DNA of 64,000 nt from Actinomadura montaniterrae (GCF_008923365.1 NZ_WBMR01000027.1:1-64000); one strand, 5' to 3'. Counted from the stretch's first letter, positions 18,561 to 28,157 are shown. Program-made: numbers and translations. The notes: generated by a model not told the origin, from the sequence alone.

Positions 18561-18872
18561 TCAGCTCGCGACGAGCTCTTCCTCGTCCGCCTCGACCGAC
18601 CGCTCGTACTCCTCCTTGGCGGTCTCCAGCAGGTCGCGCCACGATCGCACGTCCGGCCGCCGGCGGAGGAGCGCGCGGCGCTCCCGCTCGGTCATCCCGC
18701 CCCAGACGCCGAACTCGATCCTGTTGTCGAGGGCGTCGGCGAGACACTCCGTGCGCACCGGGCAGCCGCGGCAGATGAGCTTGGCCCGGTTCTGCGCCGC
18801 TCCCTGCACGAACAGGGCGTCCGGATCCGCGTTACGGCAGGCGGCGCGGGCGGTCCAATCCGTGATCCACAT
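18561..18872 (-). CDS. WhiB family iron-sulfur regulator (WhiB4/WblA-like)
   Basis: 103 aa. Four cluster-binding cysteines: C12 (AACRNADP), then C34, C37 and C43 (ICRGCPVRTEC). The G-[IV]-W-G-G turn is GVWGGMTERERRALLRR, followed by a basic DNA-binding region. A purine-rich GGGGAGTGGGG precedes the ATG. Divergent from the PBP gene and downstream of the paired ATPases, exactly the WhiB4/WblA position. These sense O2/NO through a [4Fe-4S] cluster and modulate antioxidant and developmental genes. Confidence 0.92.
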   Translation of the reverse strand: MWITDWTARAACRNADPDALFVQGAAQNRAKLICRGCPVRTECLADALDNRIEFGVWGGMTERERRALLRRRPDVRSWRDLLETAKEEYERSVEADEEELVAS

Positions 18873-19198
18873 CTTGGCCCCACTCCCCTAGGGTCTGTGT
18901 CGATTTGCGCTCCTTGGCCGGACGGGCGCGGACGTCAGGCCGCCAAACGAAAGCCGTGGGGAAGAACTTACGGAAGCGAGGGACGATTCAACAGACCCCG
19001 ATGGGCCCATTCTCGATATAGCCCACCGGGGCCATACCGCCGGAACGGACTAGTTACCTGTAGTTGACGCGCCAGACATGGCGCAGGTTGTCACGAGGGG
19101 CACATACCGGACGAACGTCCGGCGCCGGCCGGCCCGCTCCGCCCGGGCCCGGGGGACCTGTCCCGAATGCACTGGTCGTCCCGCGTACCCTAGACCCC
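18873..19198. promoter_or_regulatory. Divergent whiB/PBP intergenic region
   Basis: 326 bp without a supported gene; it must hold both divergent promoters. It is locally A/T-richer than its flanks (near 18950-19075). A TTGACG occurs at about 19063 on the PBP side, but no convincing -10 is placed. Confidence 0.45.
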
Positions 19199-21550
19199 GT
19201 GCGCGATGCGAAGCTAGATCGGGGTAAGGCCGTCTCCACGCTGTTCAGGCTGCTCGGAGCGGGTGTCGTCGCGGGCGTCCTGGTCGCGTTCATCGCGCTT
19301 CCCGGCGTCGGCAGCGCGGGACTGACCGCGCGCGACGCCGCGAACAACTTCGAGAACATGGACAGCGCGCTCAAGACGACACCACCGTCCGAGAAGACGG
19401 TGATGTACGACGCGAACGGCAAGCAGATCGCCACGTTCTTCGACAAGTACCGCGAGTCCGTCCGGCTCGACCAGGTCGCCCCCATCATGCGGCAGGCGAT
19501 GGTCGACATCGAGGACTCGCGCTTCTACAAGCACGGCGCGCTCGACCTCAAGGGCACGATCCGCGCGCTGGCCTCCAACGTCGAGTCCGAGCAGACGCAG
19601 GGCGGGTCCACCCTCACCCAGCAGTACGTGAAGAACCTGCTCGTCGACCAGGCGACGACCCAGGAGGAGTACAAGGAGGTCACGGCCCCGACCGTGGGCC
19701 GCAAGCTGCGCGAGCTGCGCTACGCGCTCGACATCGAGCAGCACATGACCAAGGACCAGATCCTCGAGGGCTACCTGAACGTCGCGTACTTCAGCGCCGG
19801 CGCCTACGGCATCCAGGCCGCCGCCAAGCGCTACTTCAGCGTCCCCGCGAACAAGCTGAACCTCGGGCAGGCCGCGCTGCTGGCCGGCATCACGCAGAAC
19901 CCCACCCTGTACGACCCGATCCGCAACCCGAAGGAGGCCCGCAAGCGGCGCGACATCGTCCTCTACCGGATGGCGCAGCTCGGGCACATCTCCAAGGCGC
20001 AGGCGGACGCGGAGGCCGCCAAGCCGATCCTGCTGAACCGCACCGACCCGGTCGGCGGCTGCGAGTCCAGCAAGGCGCCGTACTTCTGCGAGTACGTCAA
20101 GTACGACATGCTCGACATCCTCTCCAACGGCAAGTACTGGTCGATGACGCCGAAGGAGCAGCAGAACGTCGTCAACAAGCTGAACCGCGGCGGCTACACC
20201 ATCCGCACCACCCTCGACATGAAGGCGCAGAACGCCGTCGACCAGGCGCTGCGCAGCCACGTCGCGCCGGCCGGCAACCGCGTCGGCGCCGAGGCGATGG
20301 TCGAGCCCGGCACCGGCCGGATCAAGGCGATCGGGCTGAGCAAGCGGTTCGGCGCCGGCAAGGGCCGCACCACCATCAACCTGCCCGCCGACTCCCACCA
20401 CGGCGGCGGCACGGGCGTGTCCGCCGGGTCGACGTTCAAGACCTTCACGCTCGCCGCGGCGCTGGACGAGGGCATCCCGGTCAGCACCACCATCAACTCG
20501 CCGCAGACGACGACCGTCAGCGGCTTCCAGCCCTGCAAGTACACCGGGACCATCAACGGGGTGAAGTACAAGAACCAGATGGCGGGCGGCGGCACGTGGA
20601 CGCTCCACAACGCCGGTGACAGCGAGGCCGGCAACTTCGACCTCAAGACCGCGACCTGGCACTCGGTCAACACCTTCTACGCCCAACTGGAGAAGCGCGT
20701 CGGCGTCTGCGACGCCGTCGCCATGGCCAAGGCGTTCGGCATGAAGCGGGGCAACGGGGAGGACATCGCGCCGGTCCCGTCGCAGGTCCTCGGCAGCAAC
20801 GACATCGACATGGTCCACCTCGCCGCCGCGTACGCCGGCTTCGCCGCCCGCGGCAAGTACTGCACGCCGCTGTCGGTCACGCAGGTCATCGACTCCGACG
20901 GCAAGCAGCTGAAGCTGCCCAAGCAGGACTGCCACCAGGCCGTCGACCAGGCCGTCGCCGACAAGGTCAACTCGATCCTCAAGGGCGTCCTCACCAAGGG
21001 CACCGCCGCCGGGCGCGGCATCGGCCGTCCCGCCGCCGGCAAGACCGGGACCTGTGAGGAGTTCACCTGCGCGGTGTTCGCCGGCTTCACCCCGAACATG
21101 GCCGCCGCCACCGCCTACTGGGACTACCGCGGCCCCTGGCAGTACAAGGTGTACGGCGTCTACGGCGCGGACACCCCCGGCGCCATGTGGCAGCAGAGCA
21201 TGCAGTCCGCGCTGGCCGGCAAGCCCGCCCCCGACTTCAACACCCCGTCCCGCGACTTCGGCGACACCACGAGCGTCCCGAAGGTGAAGGGCATGAAGGT
21301 CGCCGCGGCCCGGGCCAAGCTCCTGGGCGCCGACCTCCAGGTGCAGGTCGCGTCCGGGTCCGTGGACTCCGACCAGCCGAAGGGCACGGTCGTGTCCACC
21401 TCGCCGGACGCGGGCACCGAGGTCCCGCCCGGCACCACCGTCATCCTCTACGTCAGCAGCGGCAAGAAGAAGAACGACGGCGGGAACGGGAACGGCAACG
21501 GGGACGGGGGCGACCAGGGCTTCCCCGGCTGGCCGCCGCCCGGCCACTGA
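19199..21550 (+). CDS. Class A penicillin-binding protein with PASTA domain (PonA2-like)
   Basis: 783 aa from GTG 19199, placed just before the membrane anchor; a longer frame to 19064 is less likely. Order: membrane segment (about 15-40, LLGAGVVAGVLVAFIALPGV), GT51 glycosyltransferase (EDSRFYKHGALDLKGTIRA near 104), transpeptidase with S411-x-x-K414 (AGSTFKTF), SVN near 488 and KTGT near 613, then one PASTA domain (about 695-755) and a Gly/Asn tail. It polymerises and cross-links peptidoglycan outside the membrane. Position matches M. tuberculosis ponA2. Confidence 0.95.
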   Translation: MRDAKLDRGKAVSTLFRLLGAGVVAGVLVAFIALPGVGSAGLTARDAANNFENMDSALKTTPPSEKTVMYDANGKQIATFFDKYRESVRLDQVAPIMRQAMVDIEDSRFYKHGALDLKGTIRALASNVESEQTQGGSTLTQQYVKNLLVDQATTQEEYKEVTAPTVGRKLRELRYALDIEQHMTKDQILEGYLNVAYFSAGAYGIQAAAKRYFSVPANKLNLGQAALLAGITQNPTLYDPIRNPKEARKRRDIVLYRMAQLGHISKAQADAEAAKPILLNRTDPVGGCESSKAPYFCEYVKYDMLDILSNGKYWSMTPKEQQNVVNKLNRGGYTIRTTLDMKAQNAVDQALRSHVAPAGNRVGAEAMVEPGTGRIKAIGLSKRFGAGKGRTTINLPADSHHGGGTGVSAGSTFKTFTLAAALDEGIPVSTTINSPQTTTVSGFQPCKYTGTINGVKYKNQMAGGGTWTLHNAGDSEAGNFDLKTATWHSVNTFYAQLEKRVGVCDAVAMAKAFGMKRGNGEDIAPVPSQVLGSNDIDMVHLAAAYAGFAARGKYCTPLSVTQVIDSDGKQLKLPKQDCHQAVDQAVADKVNSILKGVLTKGTAAGRGIGRPAAGKTGTCEEFTCAVFAGFTPNMAAATAYWDYRGPWQYKVYGVYGADTPGAMWQQSMQSALAGKPAPDFNTPSRDFGDTTSVPKVKGMKVAAARAKLLGADLQVQVASGSVDSDQPKGTVVSTSPDAGTEVPPGTTVILYVSSGKKKNDGGNGNGNGDGGDQGFPGWPPPGH

Positions 21551-21559
21551 CAGGCGAAA

Positions 21560-21641
21560 GGCCCGGCGGTCCGCCGGGCCGTCGAGAAGGGCCTGGCGGT
21601 TCGCCAGGCCCACAAGAGGGCCCGGCGCGCGCGCCGGGCCC
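21560..21641. terminator. Three tandem hairpins between PBP and YqeY genes
   Basis: Perfect or near-perfect stems at 21560-21580, 21589-21611 and 21618-21641, each a variant of GGCCCGGCG...CGCCGGGCC. They separate the convergent PBP and YqeY genes and should stop transcription both ways. Confidence 0.75.
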
Positions 21642-21646
21642 TTCGC

Positions 21647-22102
21647 TCATTCCGCGAGCTGCCGCTTGACCTCCGCGGCGACCCGCCCGCCCTCGGCGCG
21701 CCCCGCGACCTTCGGGTTCACGACCTTCATGACCTGCCCCATCGCCCGCGGGCCCGCCGCGCCCGTCTCCGCGATCGCGTCCGCGACCAGCGCCTTCAAC
21801 TCCGTGTCGGACAGCTGCGCCGGCAGGTACTCCTCCAGCACCGCGCCCTCGTCCCGCTCGGCCTGCGCCTGCTCGGCACGGCCCGCGTCCCCGAACGCCG
21901 TCGCGGCCTCCCGGCGCTTCTTCGCCTCCCGGGTCAGCACCTTCACCACGTCGTCGTCGGACAGCTCGCGCGACCGCTTGCCGGCGACCTCCTCGTTCTT
22001 GACGGCCGTCAGCGCCATCCGCAGCGTCCGCGTGCGGACGTCGTCGCGCGCCTTCATCGCCGCCGACAGGTCGGTCTCGAGCTTCTCCTTCAGGGCACTC
22101 AT
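21647..22102 (-). CDS. GatB/YqeY domain protein
   Basis: 151 aa, the normal YqeY length. Starts MSALKEKLETDLSAAMKARD, continues RTLRMALTAVKNEEVAGKRS and EYLPAQLSDTELKALVADAI, and ends with MGQVMKVVNPKVAGRAEGGR, the conserved C-terminal helix pair shared with the GatB tail. That tail binds tRNA in amidotransferases; the free-standing proteins have no firm function. Confidence 0.92.
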   Translation of the reverse strand: MSALKEKLETDLSAAMKARDDVRTRTLRMALTAVKNEEVAGKRSRELSDDDVVKVLTREAKKRREAATAFGDAGRAEQAQAERDEGAVLEEYLPAQLSDTELKALVADAIAETGAAGPRAMGQVMKVVNPKVAGRAEGGRVAAEVKRQLAE

Positions 22103-22195
22103 GGTCACATCATGCCCGCACGAACCCGGCCGCCTCATCAGGATTACCGCGAGGTGCCCATCTCTGGAACCATGGACGCCAGAGAAGGGAGAACC

Positions 22196-23092
22196 GTGCG
22201 AAAGATCTACGCCGCGTCCCTCGGCCTCCTGGGCGCGGGCGCCGCGACCTTCGGGTACGCCTCGGTGATCGAGCGGAACTGGTTCCGGCTCCGCCGGTTC
22301 GACGTGCCGGTGCTGCCGCCCGGCCGTCCCCCGGTCAAGATCCTGCACATCTCCGACGCGCACCTGACGCCCGGACGCTCGCGCCTCATCCACTGGGTCC
22401 GGTCCCTGGACGCCCTGGAGCCGGACCTCGTCGTCAACACCGGCGACACCCTCTCCCACCGGGACGCCATCGGCCCCTTCCTGGACGCCCTCGGGCCCCT
22501 CCTGGACCGTCCGGGCGTCTTCGTCTACGGGTCCAACGACCTGTACTCCCCGATCTTCAAGAACCCCCTGCGCTACATCTGGCGCACCAGCAAGTCCGAC
22601 TACAAGCGGCACCGCCGCGAACCCGACCTGCCCTACCGCGAGCTCGGCTCGTCCCTGCAGGCCGCCGGCTGGCTCGACCTCAACAACCGCATCGGACGCC
22701 TCAAGGTCGGCGAGCTCGACGTCGAGTTCGGCGGCATCGACGACTCGCACATCAACCGCGACCGCTACGACAAGGTCGCCGGCCCCGTCGACCCGCAGGC
22801 CGACGTCCACCTCGGCGTCATGCACTCCCCCGAGCCCCGCAACCTCGACCGCTTCGCCGCCGACGGCTACGACCTCCTCCTCGCCGGCCACACCCACGGC
22901 GGCCAGGTCTGCGTCCCCTTCTACGGCGCCCTCGCCACCAACTGCGGCATCGACCGCCCCCGCGTCAAGGGCCTGCACCGGCACCGCGGCTCCTGGCTGC
23001 ACGTCTCCGCCGGCCTCGGCACGTCCCCGAAGGCCCCCATGCGCTTCTGCTGCCCCCCGGAGGCGTCCCTCCTCACCCTCGTCCCCCGGTGA
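22196..23092 (+). CDS. Membrane-anchored metallophosphoesterase
   Basis: 298 aa from GTG 22196 with AAGGGAG upstream. A hydrophobic N-terminus (AASLGLLGAGAATFGYASVI) is followed by the calcineurin-like metal motifs: ISDAHLTPG (D-x-H), NTGDTL (GD), YGSNDLYS (GN-D variant), then HSPEP and GHTHGGQVCVP. Same position as Rv3683, next to ponA2; similar proteins are two-metal phosphodiesterases with poorly known substrates. It overlaps the methyltransferase by 4 nt. Confidence 0.9.
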   Translation: MRKIYAASLGLLGAGAATFGYASVIERNWFRLRRFDVPVLPPGRPPVKILHISDAHLTPGRSRLIHWVRSLDALEPDLVVNTGDTLSHRDAIGPFLDALGPLLDRPGVFVYGSNDLYSPIFKNPLRYIWRTSKSDYKRHRREPDLPYRELGSSLQAAGWLDLNNRIGRLKVGELDVEFGGIDDSHINRDRYDKVAGPVDPQADVHLGVMHSPEPRNLDRFAADGYDLLLAGHTHGGQVCVPFYGALATNCGIDRPRVKGLHRHRGSWLHVSAGLGTSPKAPMRFCCPPEASLLTLVPR

Positions 23093-23718
23093 ACTGGAAG
23101 ACCTCCCACCTCCAAGCCGCCCTCTACGACGCGGGCGTCCACAACCCCACGGTCTCCCGCCTGGCCGCCCGCGTCCTCTGGGGCTACGACATAACGCACC
23201 TCTGGCGCAGCCTCGGCGACCGCCCGCCCGGCCTCACCCTCGACATCCCCTGCGGCGGCGGCCTGGCGCCCTCCACCGCCCACCAGGTCTCCGCCGACCT
23301 CTCCGCGTCCATGCTCCACCGAGCCCGCCGCCGAGGCGCCCACACCCTCGTCCAGGCCGACATAACCCACCTCCCCTTCCCCTCGTCCACCTTCGACACC
23401 TGCCTCACCCACAACGGCCTCCACTGCCTCCCCGACCCCGCTGCCGCCGTCCGCGAGCTGGCCCGCGTCCTCCGCCCAGGCGGCACCCTCCGGGGCACCA
23501 CCCTCGTCCGCGGCACCGCCCCCCGCCACGACGCCCTCTACGCCCTCATGCGCCGCCTCGGCCTCTTCGGCCCCTCCGGCACCACCGCCGATCTCCGCGC
23601 CTGGCTCACCGCCGCCGGCCTGACCGACATCACCCTCACCCCGTCCGGCGCCGTGACCGGCTTCACAGCCCGTAAATCAGGGACGCAGCACTCCCGAACA
23701 TCCGCTAAAGTGGTCTAG
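23089..23718 (+). CDS. Class I SAM-dependent methyltransferase
   Basis: 209 aa from GTG 23089, overlapping the phosphoesterase stop (GTGA). Rossmann-type motif [15 protein letters not shown], acidic loop SADLSASML, motif post-[20 protein letters not shown] and [16 protein letters not shown] are clear. Methyl acceptor unknown; the fold matches UbiE/small-molecule methyltransferases. It ends 37 nt before the tRNA gene and is the last core gene. Confidence 0.9.
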   Translation: MNWKTSHLQAALYDAGVHNPTVSRLAARVLWGYDITHLWRSLGDRPPGLTLDIPCGGGLAPSTAHQVSADLSASMLHRARRRGAHTLVQADITHLPFPSSTFDTCLTHNGLHCLPDPAAAVRELARVLRPGGTLRGTTLVRGTAPRHDALYALMRRLGLFGPSGTTADLRAWLTAAGLTDITLTPSGAVTGFTARKSGTQHSRTSAKVV

Positions 23719-23755
23719 GCGCCGGGAGCACGTACGACTCCCGGGCAGCCACCAC

Positions 23756-23829
23756 CGGGGTGTAGCGCAGCTTGGCAGCGCGCTTCGTTCGGGACGAAGA
23801 GGTCGTGGGTTCAAATCCCGCCACCCCGA
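23756..23829 (+). tRNA. tRNA-Pro(CGG)
   Basis: 74 nt without encoded CCA. Acceptor stem CGGGGTG/CACCCCG with discriminator A. Anticodon stem CTTCG/CGAAG encloses loop TTCGGGA, giving anticodon CGG (proline). T-arm GTGGG/TTCAAAT/CCCGC. It borders the mobile region, and tRNA 3' ends are the usual target of tyrosine integrases. Confidence 0.95.
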
Positions 23830-23846
23830 CAGAAAACGCCAGATCA

Positions 23847-23878
23847 GAGGCCGGTTCTCCCTCAAGGAGACCGGCCTC
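23847..23878 (+). terminator. Terminator hairpin after tRNA-Pro
   Basis: Stem GAGGCCGGT/ACCGGCCTC extended by CTCC/GGAG, one bulged T, loop CTCAA. It starts 17 nt after the tRNA and is followed by a T-run at 23884. It lies inside or next to the expected attachment core. Confidence 0.75.
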
Positions 23879-24137
23879 AAGATCTTTTGTCCGCGATCCG
23901 TCCGCGACCCCAGCCGTCATCCACGGGCACCGTCCGTCCCGGACCAGCACTGAGCGGATTTGCTCTCCCGGCCCCCGCGTTCAGATCCTCGCCCCCGTCC
24001 GCCCCCGTCCAAGCAGCCCAAACGGACATAGCTCCGCCGCCCCCAACGGACCCAACGTGGCCGCTGCCCAGGACAGTGCTCAACACTCGGCTTGGGCATA
24101 ACTCCCACGGGGTCGTTCCTCGGACTACGGGGCCGCC

Positions 24138-25400
24138 ATGAGCAAGAACCTCGGCACGCTCGTTCGATCTGCCCGCGTCGCCCACGGCTGGACGCAACGC
24201 GACCTCGCCGACCACCTTCACTGCTCCCGCTCGACCGTCTCGCGCCTGGAGACCGGCGCACAGCCCTTGGACGACGTCGCCACACTCCGCCGCCTCGCCG
24301 AAGTCCTAGAGATCTCCCCGACGGCGCTGGGGATCACCGCTACGGTGACGGTTCAGCCACCCACGGAGGACGATGTGCGGCGCCGCCAGCTCTTGACCAA
24401 CCTCGCCGTAACCGCTGCTGCCGCCAGCCCTCCAGCCCGTGCCATCGCATCCGCAGCCGCGGACGCACAAGCAAGACCCACGGATCTCCTCGTTGCCCGA
24501 GTCCGCAGCGCCATGCTGACCACAGGCTCTGTGGCCGCCCCAGGCCCTCTCGCCGAGCTCCGTGCCACGCTTGCCTCCGCGATCCGCGCCTACGACAACT
24601 GCGAGTACGCCAAGCTCGCCACTGTCCTCCCACAGCTGATTACCAACGCCCACTCCACTGACAGCACCACGGACACCGTCCTGGCTGAGACCTACACCTT
24701 GGTCACACGCCTCATGATCAAGCTGGACGACCAGCTCGGGTGGATCGCAGCAGACCGGGCCCGCTTTCTCGCTGCAGCGAACGGCGACCCCCTCGTAGCC
24801 GGCGAAGCGGCCCGCAACCTAGCCGTCCTGGCACGCCGGGCCGGCTGGCACTCCGAGGCGGGACAGATCGCGATAGGCATGGCCGAGGGCGACATGCTCC
24901 AAGGCCGCGACCCCGCTCGGACGGCCGAGCGCGGCCTTCTCGTCATGTCGGCCGCTTACACGGCAGCCCATGCCGCCGACCGCTCTGGGATGCGCGAGCT
25001 AACCGACCAGGCCGCAAGGCTCGCCAATCACCTCGGCGGTAGAGTTCTCCTCCGCAACCACGGCGGCGGCTTTAGCCGAACAGCGGTACAGCTTCACCGG
25101 ATCTCGGCCGAGTACGTCGCCGGCGACCCAGCCGCGGCCATAGCCGCAGCCCGCAAGATCCCTCCCCGCGCGCTCCCGACCGTGGAGCGCCGGGCCCGCT
25201 ACTTCACAGACATCGCTCGCGCATACGGGATGTGGGGCCGCCGCGATCAATGCCTGGAGGCGCTCCTGCACGCCGAGCGCGCCGCACCGCAAGAGACACA
25301 CTCCCGCCCAGCCGTCCGTGACCTCGTCACCGGCCTCCTGACCTCAGGCCGGACGTCCCCAGACCTACGCGGCCTGGCAGCCCGCTGCGGCATCCGCTAA
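24138..25400 (+). CDS. XRE family regulator with TPR-like C-terminal region
   Basis: 420 aa. The N-terminal helix-turn-helix is clear (residues 5-60): LGTLVRSARVAHGWTQRDLA, HCSRSTVSRLETG. The remaining 330 residues are Ala-rich helices of the TPR-like type common in actinobacterial XRE regulators, which sense a ligand or partner. First gene inside the island; it may control the next two genes or island behaviour. Specific target unknown. Confidence 0.85.
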   Translation: MSKNLGTLVRSARVAHGWTQRDLADHLHCSRSTVSRLETGAQPLDDVATLRRLAEVLEISPTALGITATVTVQPPTEDDVRRRQLLTNLAVTAAAASPPARAIASAAADAQARPTDLLVARVRSAMLTTGSVAAPGPLAELRATLASAIRAYDNCEYAKLATVLPQLITNAHSTDSTTDTVLAETYTLVTRLMIKLDDQLGWIAADRARFLAAANGDPLVAGEAARNLAVLARRAGWHSEAGQIAIGMAEGDMLQGRDPARTAERGLLVMSAAYTAAHAADRSGMRELTDQAARLANHLGGRVLLRNHGGGFSRTAVQLHRISAEYVAGDPAAAIAAARKIPPRALPTVERRARYFTDIARAYGMWGRRDQCLEALLHAERAAPQETHSRPAVRDLVTGLLTSGRTSPDLRGLAARCGIR

Positions 25401-25571
25401 CACCCAACCATCCAACGTAAGCCGCACAGCCAGCGCACACCAGAACATGTGCAAGAGACGCACGCCATGTCCGGAGCCTGCACACACGTCTCCTCAAACC
25501 GCACCGATCGACCGACCTTGGAGTTAAGGCCGCACGAGACGGCCAAGGTCAATCGGCTGAAGGAGGCCGTC

Positions 25572-26030
25572 ATGTCCAGCATTACCGTCCTGGAGGTCTG
25601 TCCGTCGGACAGCACGACCAGGGACCCCAGGTCCTTCGTCGACCCGCAGGTGTGGGACCGGCAGATCGCCCTCCTCGTCCGCGACCACCCCTTCGACACC
25701 GTGATGGCCGGACAGCTCTTCGGCCAGGCCGTCGCATACCTCATCACCGCCATGGAGAAGTGGGACGACAAGCTCGAGATCGGCTGCGGCCCCCTGGTCG
25801 ACATCGCCGTCCACGGATTCATCCTCGACACCCGCAACTACCGCGAGTTCTGCGACCGGCACTTCGGCCGCTTCCTGGAGCACATCCCGGCCGTCGACTT
25901 CAAGTACGACGGCTCCGTCGAGCGGACCGCCCACGTCATCGAAGCCAACGGCTTCGCGGTCGACTGGCCGCTGTGGGAAGCCGACTTCGCCAAGTGCACC
26001 CCCTGCTACCCCGGCAGCAGCTGCCACTGA
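25572..26030 (+). CDS. Glycine-rich-domain-like (GRDP) protein with Cys-rich C-terminus
   Basis: 152 aa from ATG 25572, with AGGAGG 5 nt upstream. The middle (VDIAVHGFILDTRNYREFCD, HFGRFLEHIP) resembles the GRDP/glycine-rich-domain-like fold with its D-x2-WH...ILDT..Y...C...FG.FL pattern, here VH instead of WH. The chain ends in CTPCYPGSSCH, which could bind a metal or be a peptide tail for modification. Followed by a methyltransferase 137 nt downstream. Function not known; assignment rests on motif memory. Confidence 0.6.
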   Translation: MSSITVLEVCPSDSTTRDPRSFVDPQVWDRQIALLVRDHPFDTVMAGQLFGQAVAYLITAMEKWDDKLEIGCGPLVDIAVHGFILDTRNYREFCDRHFGRFLEHIPAVDFKYDGSVERTAHVIEANGFAVDWPLWEADFAKCTPCYPGSSCH

Positions 26031-26167
26031 TCCGCACCCACTCGAGGGGCCGGCGCCAACGAGGCGTTGGCCCTTCGACATGTCTGAGCTGAACCGGCAG
26101 TGCTCATCAACCTCCACGGCTACCGTGACACGGGTCCCACCAGCCACCTACCAAGGGCCCCGCACAC

Positions 26168-26833
26168 ATGCCGACCAGCGTCAATGACCGCGCTACCTAC
26201 TGGGACCACTACGCCGAAGGGGTCACCGACGAGCCCCCCGAGGAGGCTCTCAAGAACGCGTTTGGCTGGACGCAGTACCCCGGCCACGGTCCCGGTGACG
26301 AGCTGCTCGGCGACCCGCTCACAGCCCTGGAACTCGGCTCAGGCCGAGGCGACGCCGTAGCAGCCCTCGCAACGAAGGGCATCACTGCCACCGGCCTCGA
26401 CATCTCCCCGACCCAGTGCCAGCACGCCCGAAGCCGCTGGGGCCACCTCCCCTCAGCCCGCTTCGAACACGGCGACGTGATCGACTACCTCACCGCCACC
26501 GACCAACGCTGGGACGCCATCTACTCCGTCTGGGGCGCGGTCTGGTTCACCAACCCAGACGACCTGCTACCCCTCATCCACGACCGCTTGAACCCCGGCG
26601 GCAAGCTGGTTTTCTCCCACGCCCCCGCCGTCCCCGGTGCCTACGGCGTCCAAGGTATCTACGGCGCCGGCTTCACCGGCCCCCAAGTCTGGCTCTACCG
26701 CTGGTCCTACGAACCAGAAACCTGGACGACCATCCTCCAGACACACGGCTTCGTTAGAAGCCGCTCTCACGTCGAGCCGGCTCCCATCCCGGACCACATT
26801 GGCACCCTAATCACGCAAGCGCACCGTGCGTAG
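26168..26833 (+). CDS. Class I SAM-dependent methyltransferase
   Basis: 221 aa. Motif I is LTALELGSGRGDAVAALATK, post-I ATGLDISPTQCQHARSRWG, then GDVIDYLTA and IHDRLNPGGKLVFSHAP. Acceptor unknown. It lies in tandem after the GRDP-like gene and the XRE regulator, so these three may form one accessory cassette, perhaps acting on a small molecule or on the Cys-rich protein. The latter is speculation. Confidence 0.85.
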   Translation: MPTSVNDRATYWDHYAEGVTDEPPEEALKNAFGWTQYPGHGPGDELLGDPLTALELGSGRGDAVAALATKGITATGLDISPTQCQHARSRWGHLPSARFEHGDVIDYLTATDQRWDAIYSVWGAVWFTNPDDLLPLIHDRLNPGGKLVFSHAPAVPGAYGVQGIYGAGFTGPQVWLYRWSYEPETWTTILQTHGFVRSRSHVEPAPIPDHIGTLITQAHRA

Positions 26834-27760
26834 AACGCTTGAACTGAAGCATTGAAGGTAGACAGGCAGCAACGAGTTATAGCCCTTGGATTCTCCGCTC
26901 CGCCTACAGGCTGGAAGATCACCCGCGACAGTCAGGTACAACCGTTCCGCTTACAGCGGTGTATTCGTCCCGCGTGATCGCCGCACGCTCGCCCATATAC
27001 CAAGTTGACCTCGACGCCCACCGCACGCGTGCTCCACGCCCGGAGTGCTCGTCCGCATGAGCGGCAAGACTCTCCCTCAGAAACTCCCCACGCAGATGAG
27101 TGCCCCGGCCCACCGGAGGCCTGGGGCGTCAGCGCTTCGGTTAGCCACAAGCGGCCAGCCAATCGTCTCTTATGGCGACAATAAAGACAGGGGCCAAAAC
27201 GCCCCGCAATCGCCATTTATTTTCTCAGCTGAATTTATCGACAACTATCCCTATTGTGAATATGAGGCGAATCTAGCATTGCTCCACCATCCGGTCAACT
27301 CCGGCCAGCAAGCCACGTGCCGGCAAGATGTCCCAGCAAGTTCCACAAACAAGGTTGATGACCGTTTTGATTGACCTTCACCTCACCAGTCCAGGTGCCC
27401 ACATCCATAACCGAGAGTAGTCGTTTTCGGTCATTCCCAAAGCCCCACCAAATTGTTCTGGTCCCGAACGGCCCTCCACCTCTCCTTGCGACCGCTTATC
27501 CGCGTCGCTAACGTGTGAAATGGGCATCGAGTCCCGGCCGTGGATGCGTTCTCTGGTGGAGGGAGGTGGAGCGGATCGGTGGATGCAATAGCAGCGCCGG
27601 AGACGGCGACGCTGGTTCGGCATGACTGCGTTATAGGGACGGGAAATGCTGCTGCCGATCCGACATTCGAGCGGCTGGGATCGCTCATTCACACATGAAA
27701 CTGGGACTGGTCGGCCTGAAGCACACCTGCACCTCAACCTGACCCGAAGAAAGGGGAGCG
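26834..27760. other. 927-bp stretch without a supported gene
   Basis: Several short frames exist on both strands but none has a ribosome site plus plausible protein composition. Around 27170-27290 the DNA is unusually A/T-rich, which looks foreign or decayed. No clear repeat or palindrome was seen. Confidence 0.6.
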
Positions 27761-27961
27761 GTGGAGAGAAATAGTGCGCTGGTCGCACTAATCTTCGTCA
27801 CCATGATCAGCTTGATCGTCGCAATGGCCGGTACGTGGATCTTTAAAACATCCACCACTACCGCCCGAATGGCAATAATTTGGGGGGCTGCTACATTCGG
27901 CGGAACGATGACTTTTTTGCTCACTGTCATCGGCTGGTACTGCGCCGTTGTCAAGAGATAA
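27761..27961 (+). CDS. Small two-span membrane protein
   Basis: 66 aa from GTG 27761 with AAGGGGAG just upstream. Two hydrophobic spans (residues about 6-26, LVALIFVTMISLIVAMAGTW, and 38-60, AIIWGAATFGGTMTFLLTVI) are joined by a short polar loop. Codon use is more A/T-rich than in the neighbours, so probably acquired. Not recognised; exclusion or toxin-type roles are possible but unsupported. Confidence 0.6.
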   Translation: MERNSALVALIFVTMISLIVAMAGTWIFKTSTTTARMAIIWGAATFGGTMTFLLTVIGWYCAVVKR

Positions 27962-28157
27962 CTGATTCGAGCCTGACCTTCCAGGGCCCTTGGTCGTCTG
28001 CGACGCCTCCGAACTTCCCGTCTCCTCCGCCCGGCTACGCTCCGTCCTCCTCGGCTCCGGCACGTGGCCGCGCGGGGCCTCCCTGAGCGCGGCTGACCTA
28101 CCTTGTCGGCTCTTCGTTGTGCTCGATCGCACAGGTCAGCGACAAACCGAAGTGCCT

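Noticed and set aside
23705..23950. Minus-strand open frame with [22 protein letters not shown] protein
   Set aside because: It is the antisense of tRNA-Pro and its terminator, a well-known false protein.
26919..27216. Overlapping minus-strand frames with several cysteines
   Set aside because: Two frames compete, neither has a ribosome site or recognisable domain.
27045..27374. 109-aa plus-strand frame
   Set aside because: No ribosome site, unusual composition and no motif; treated as non-coding.
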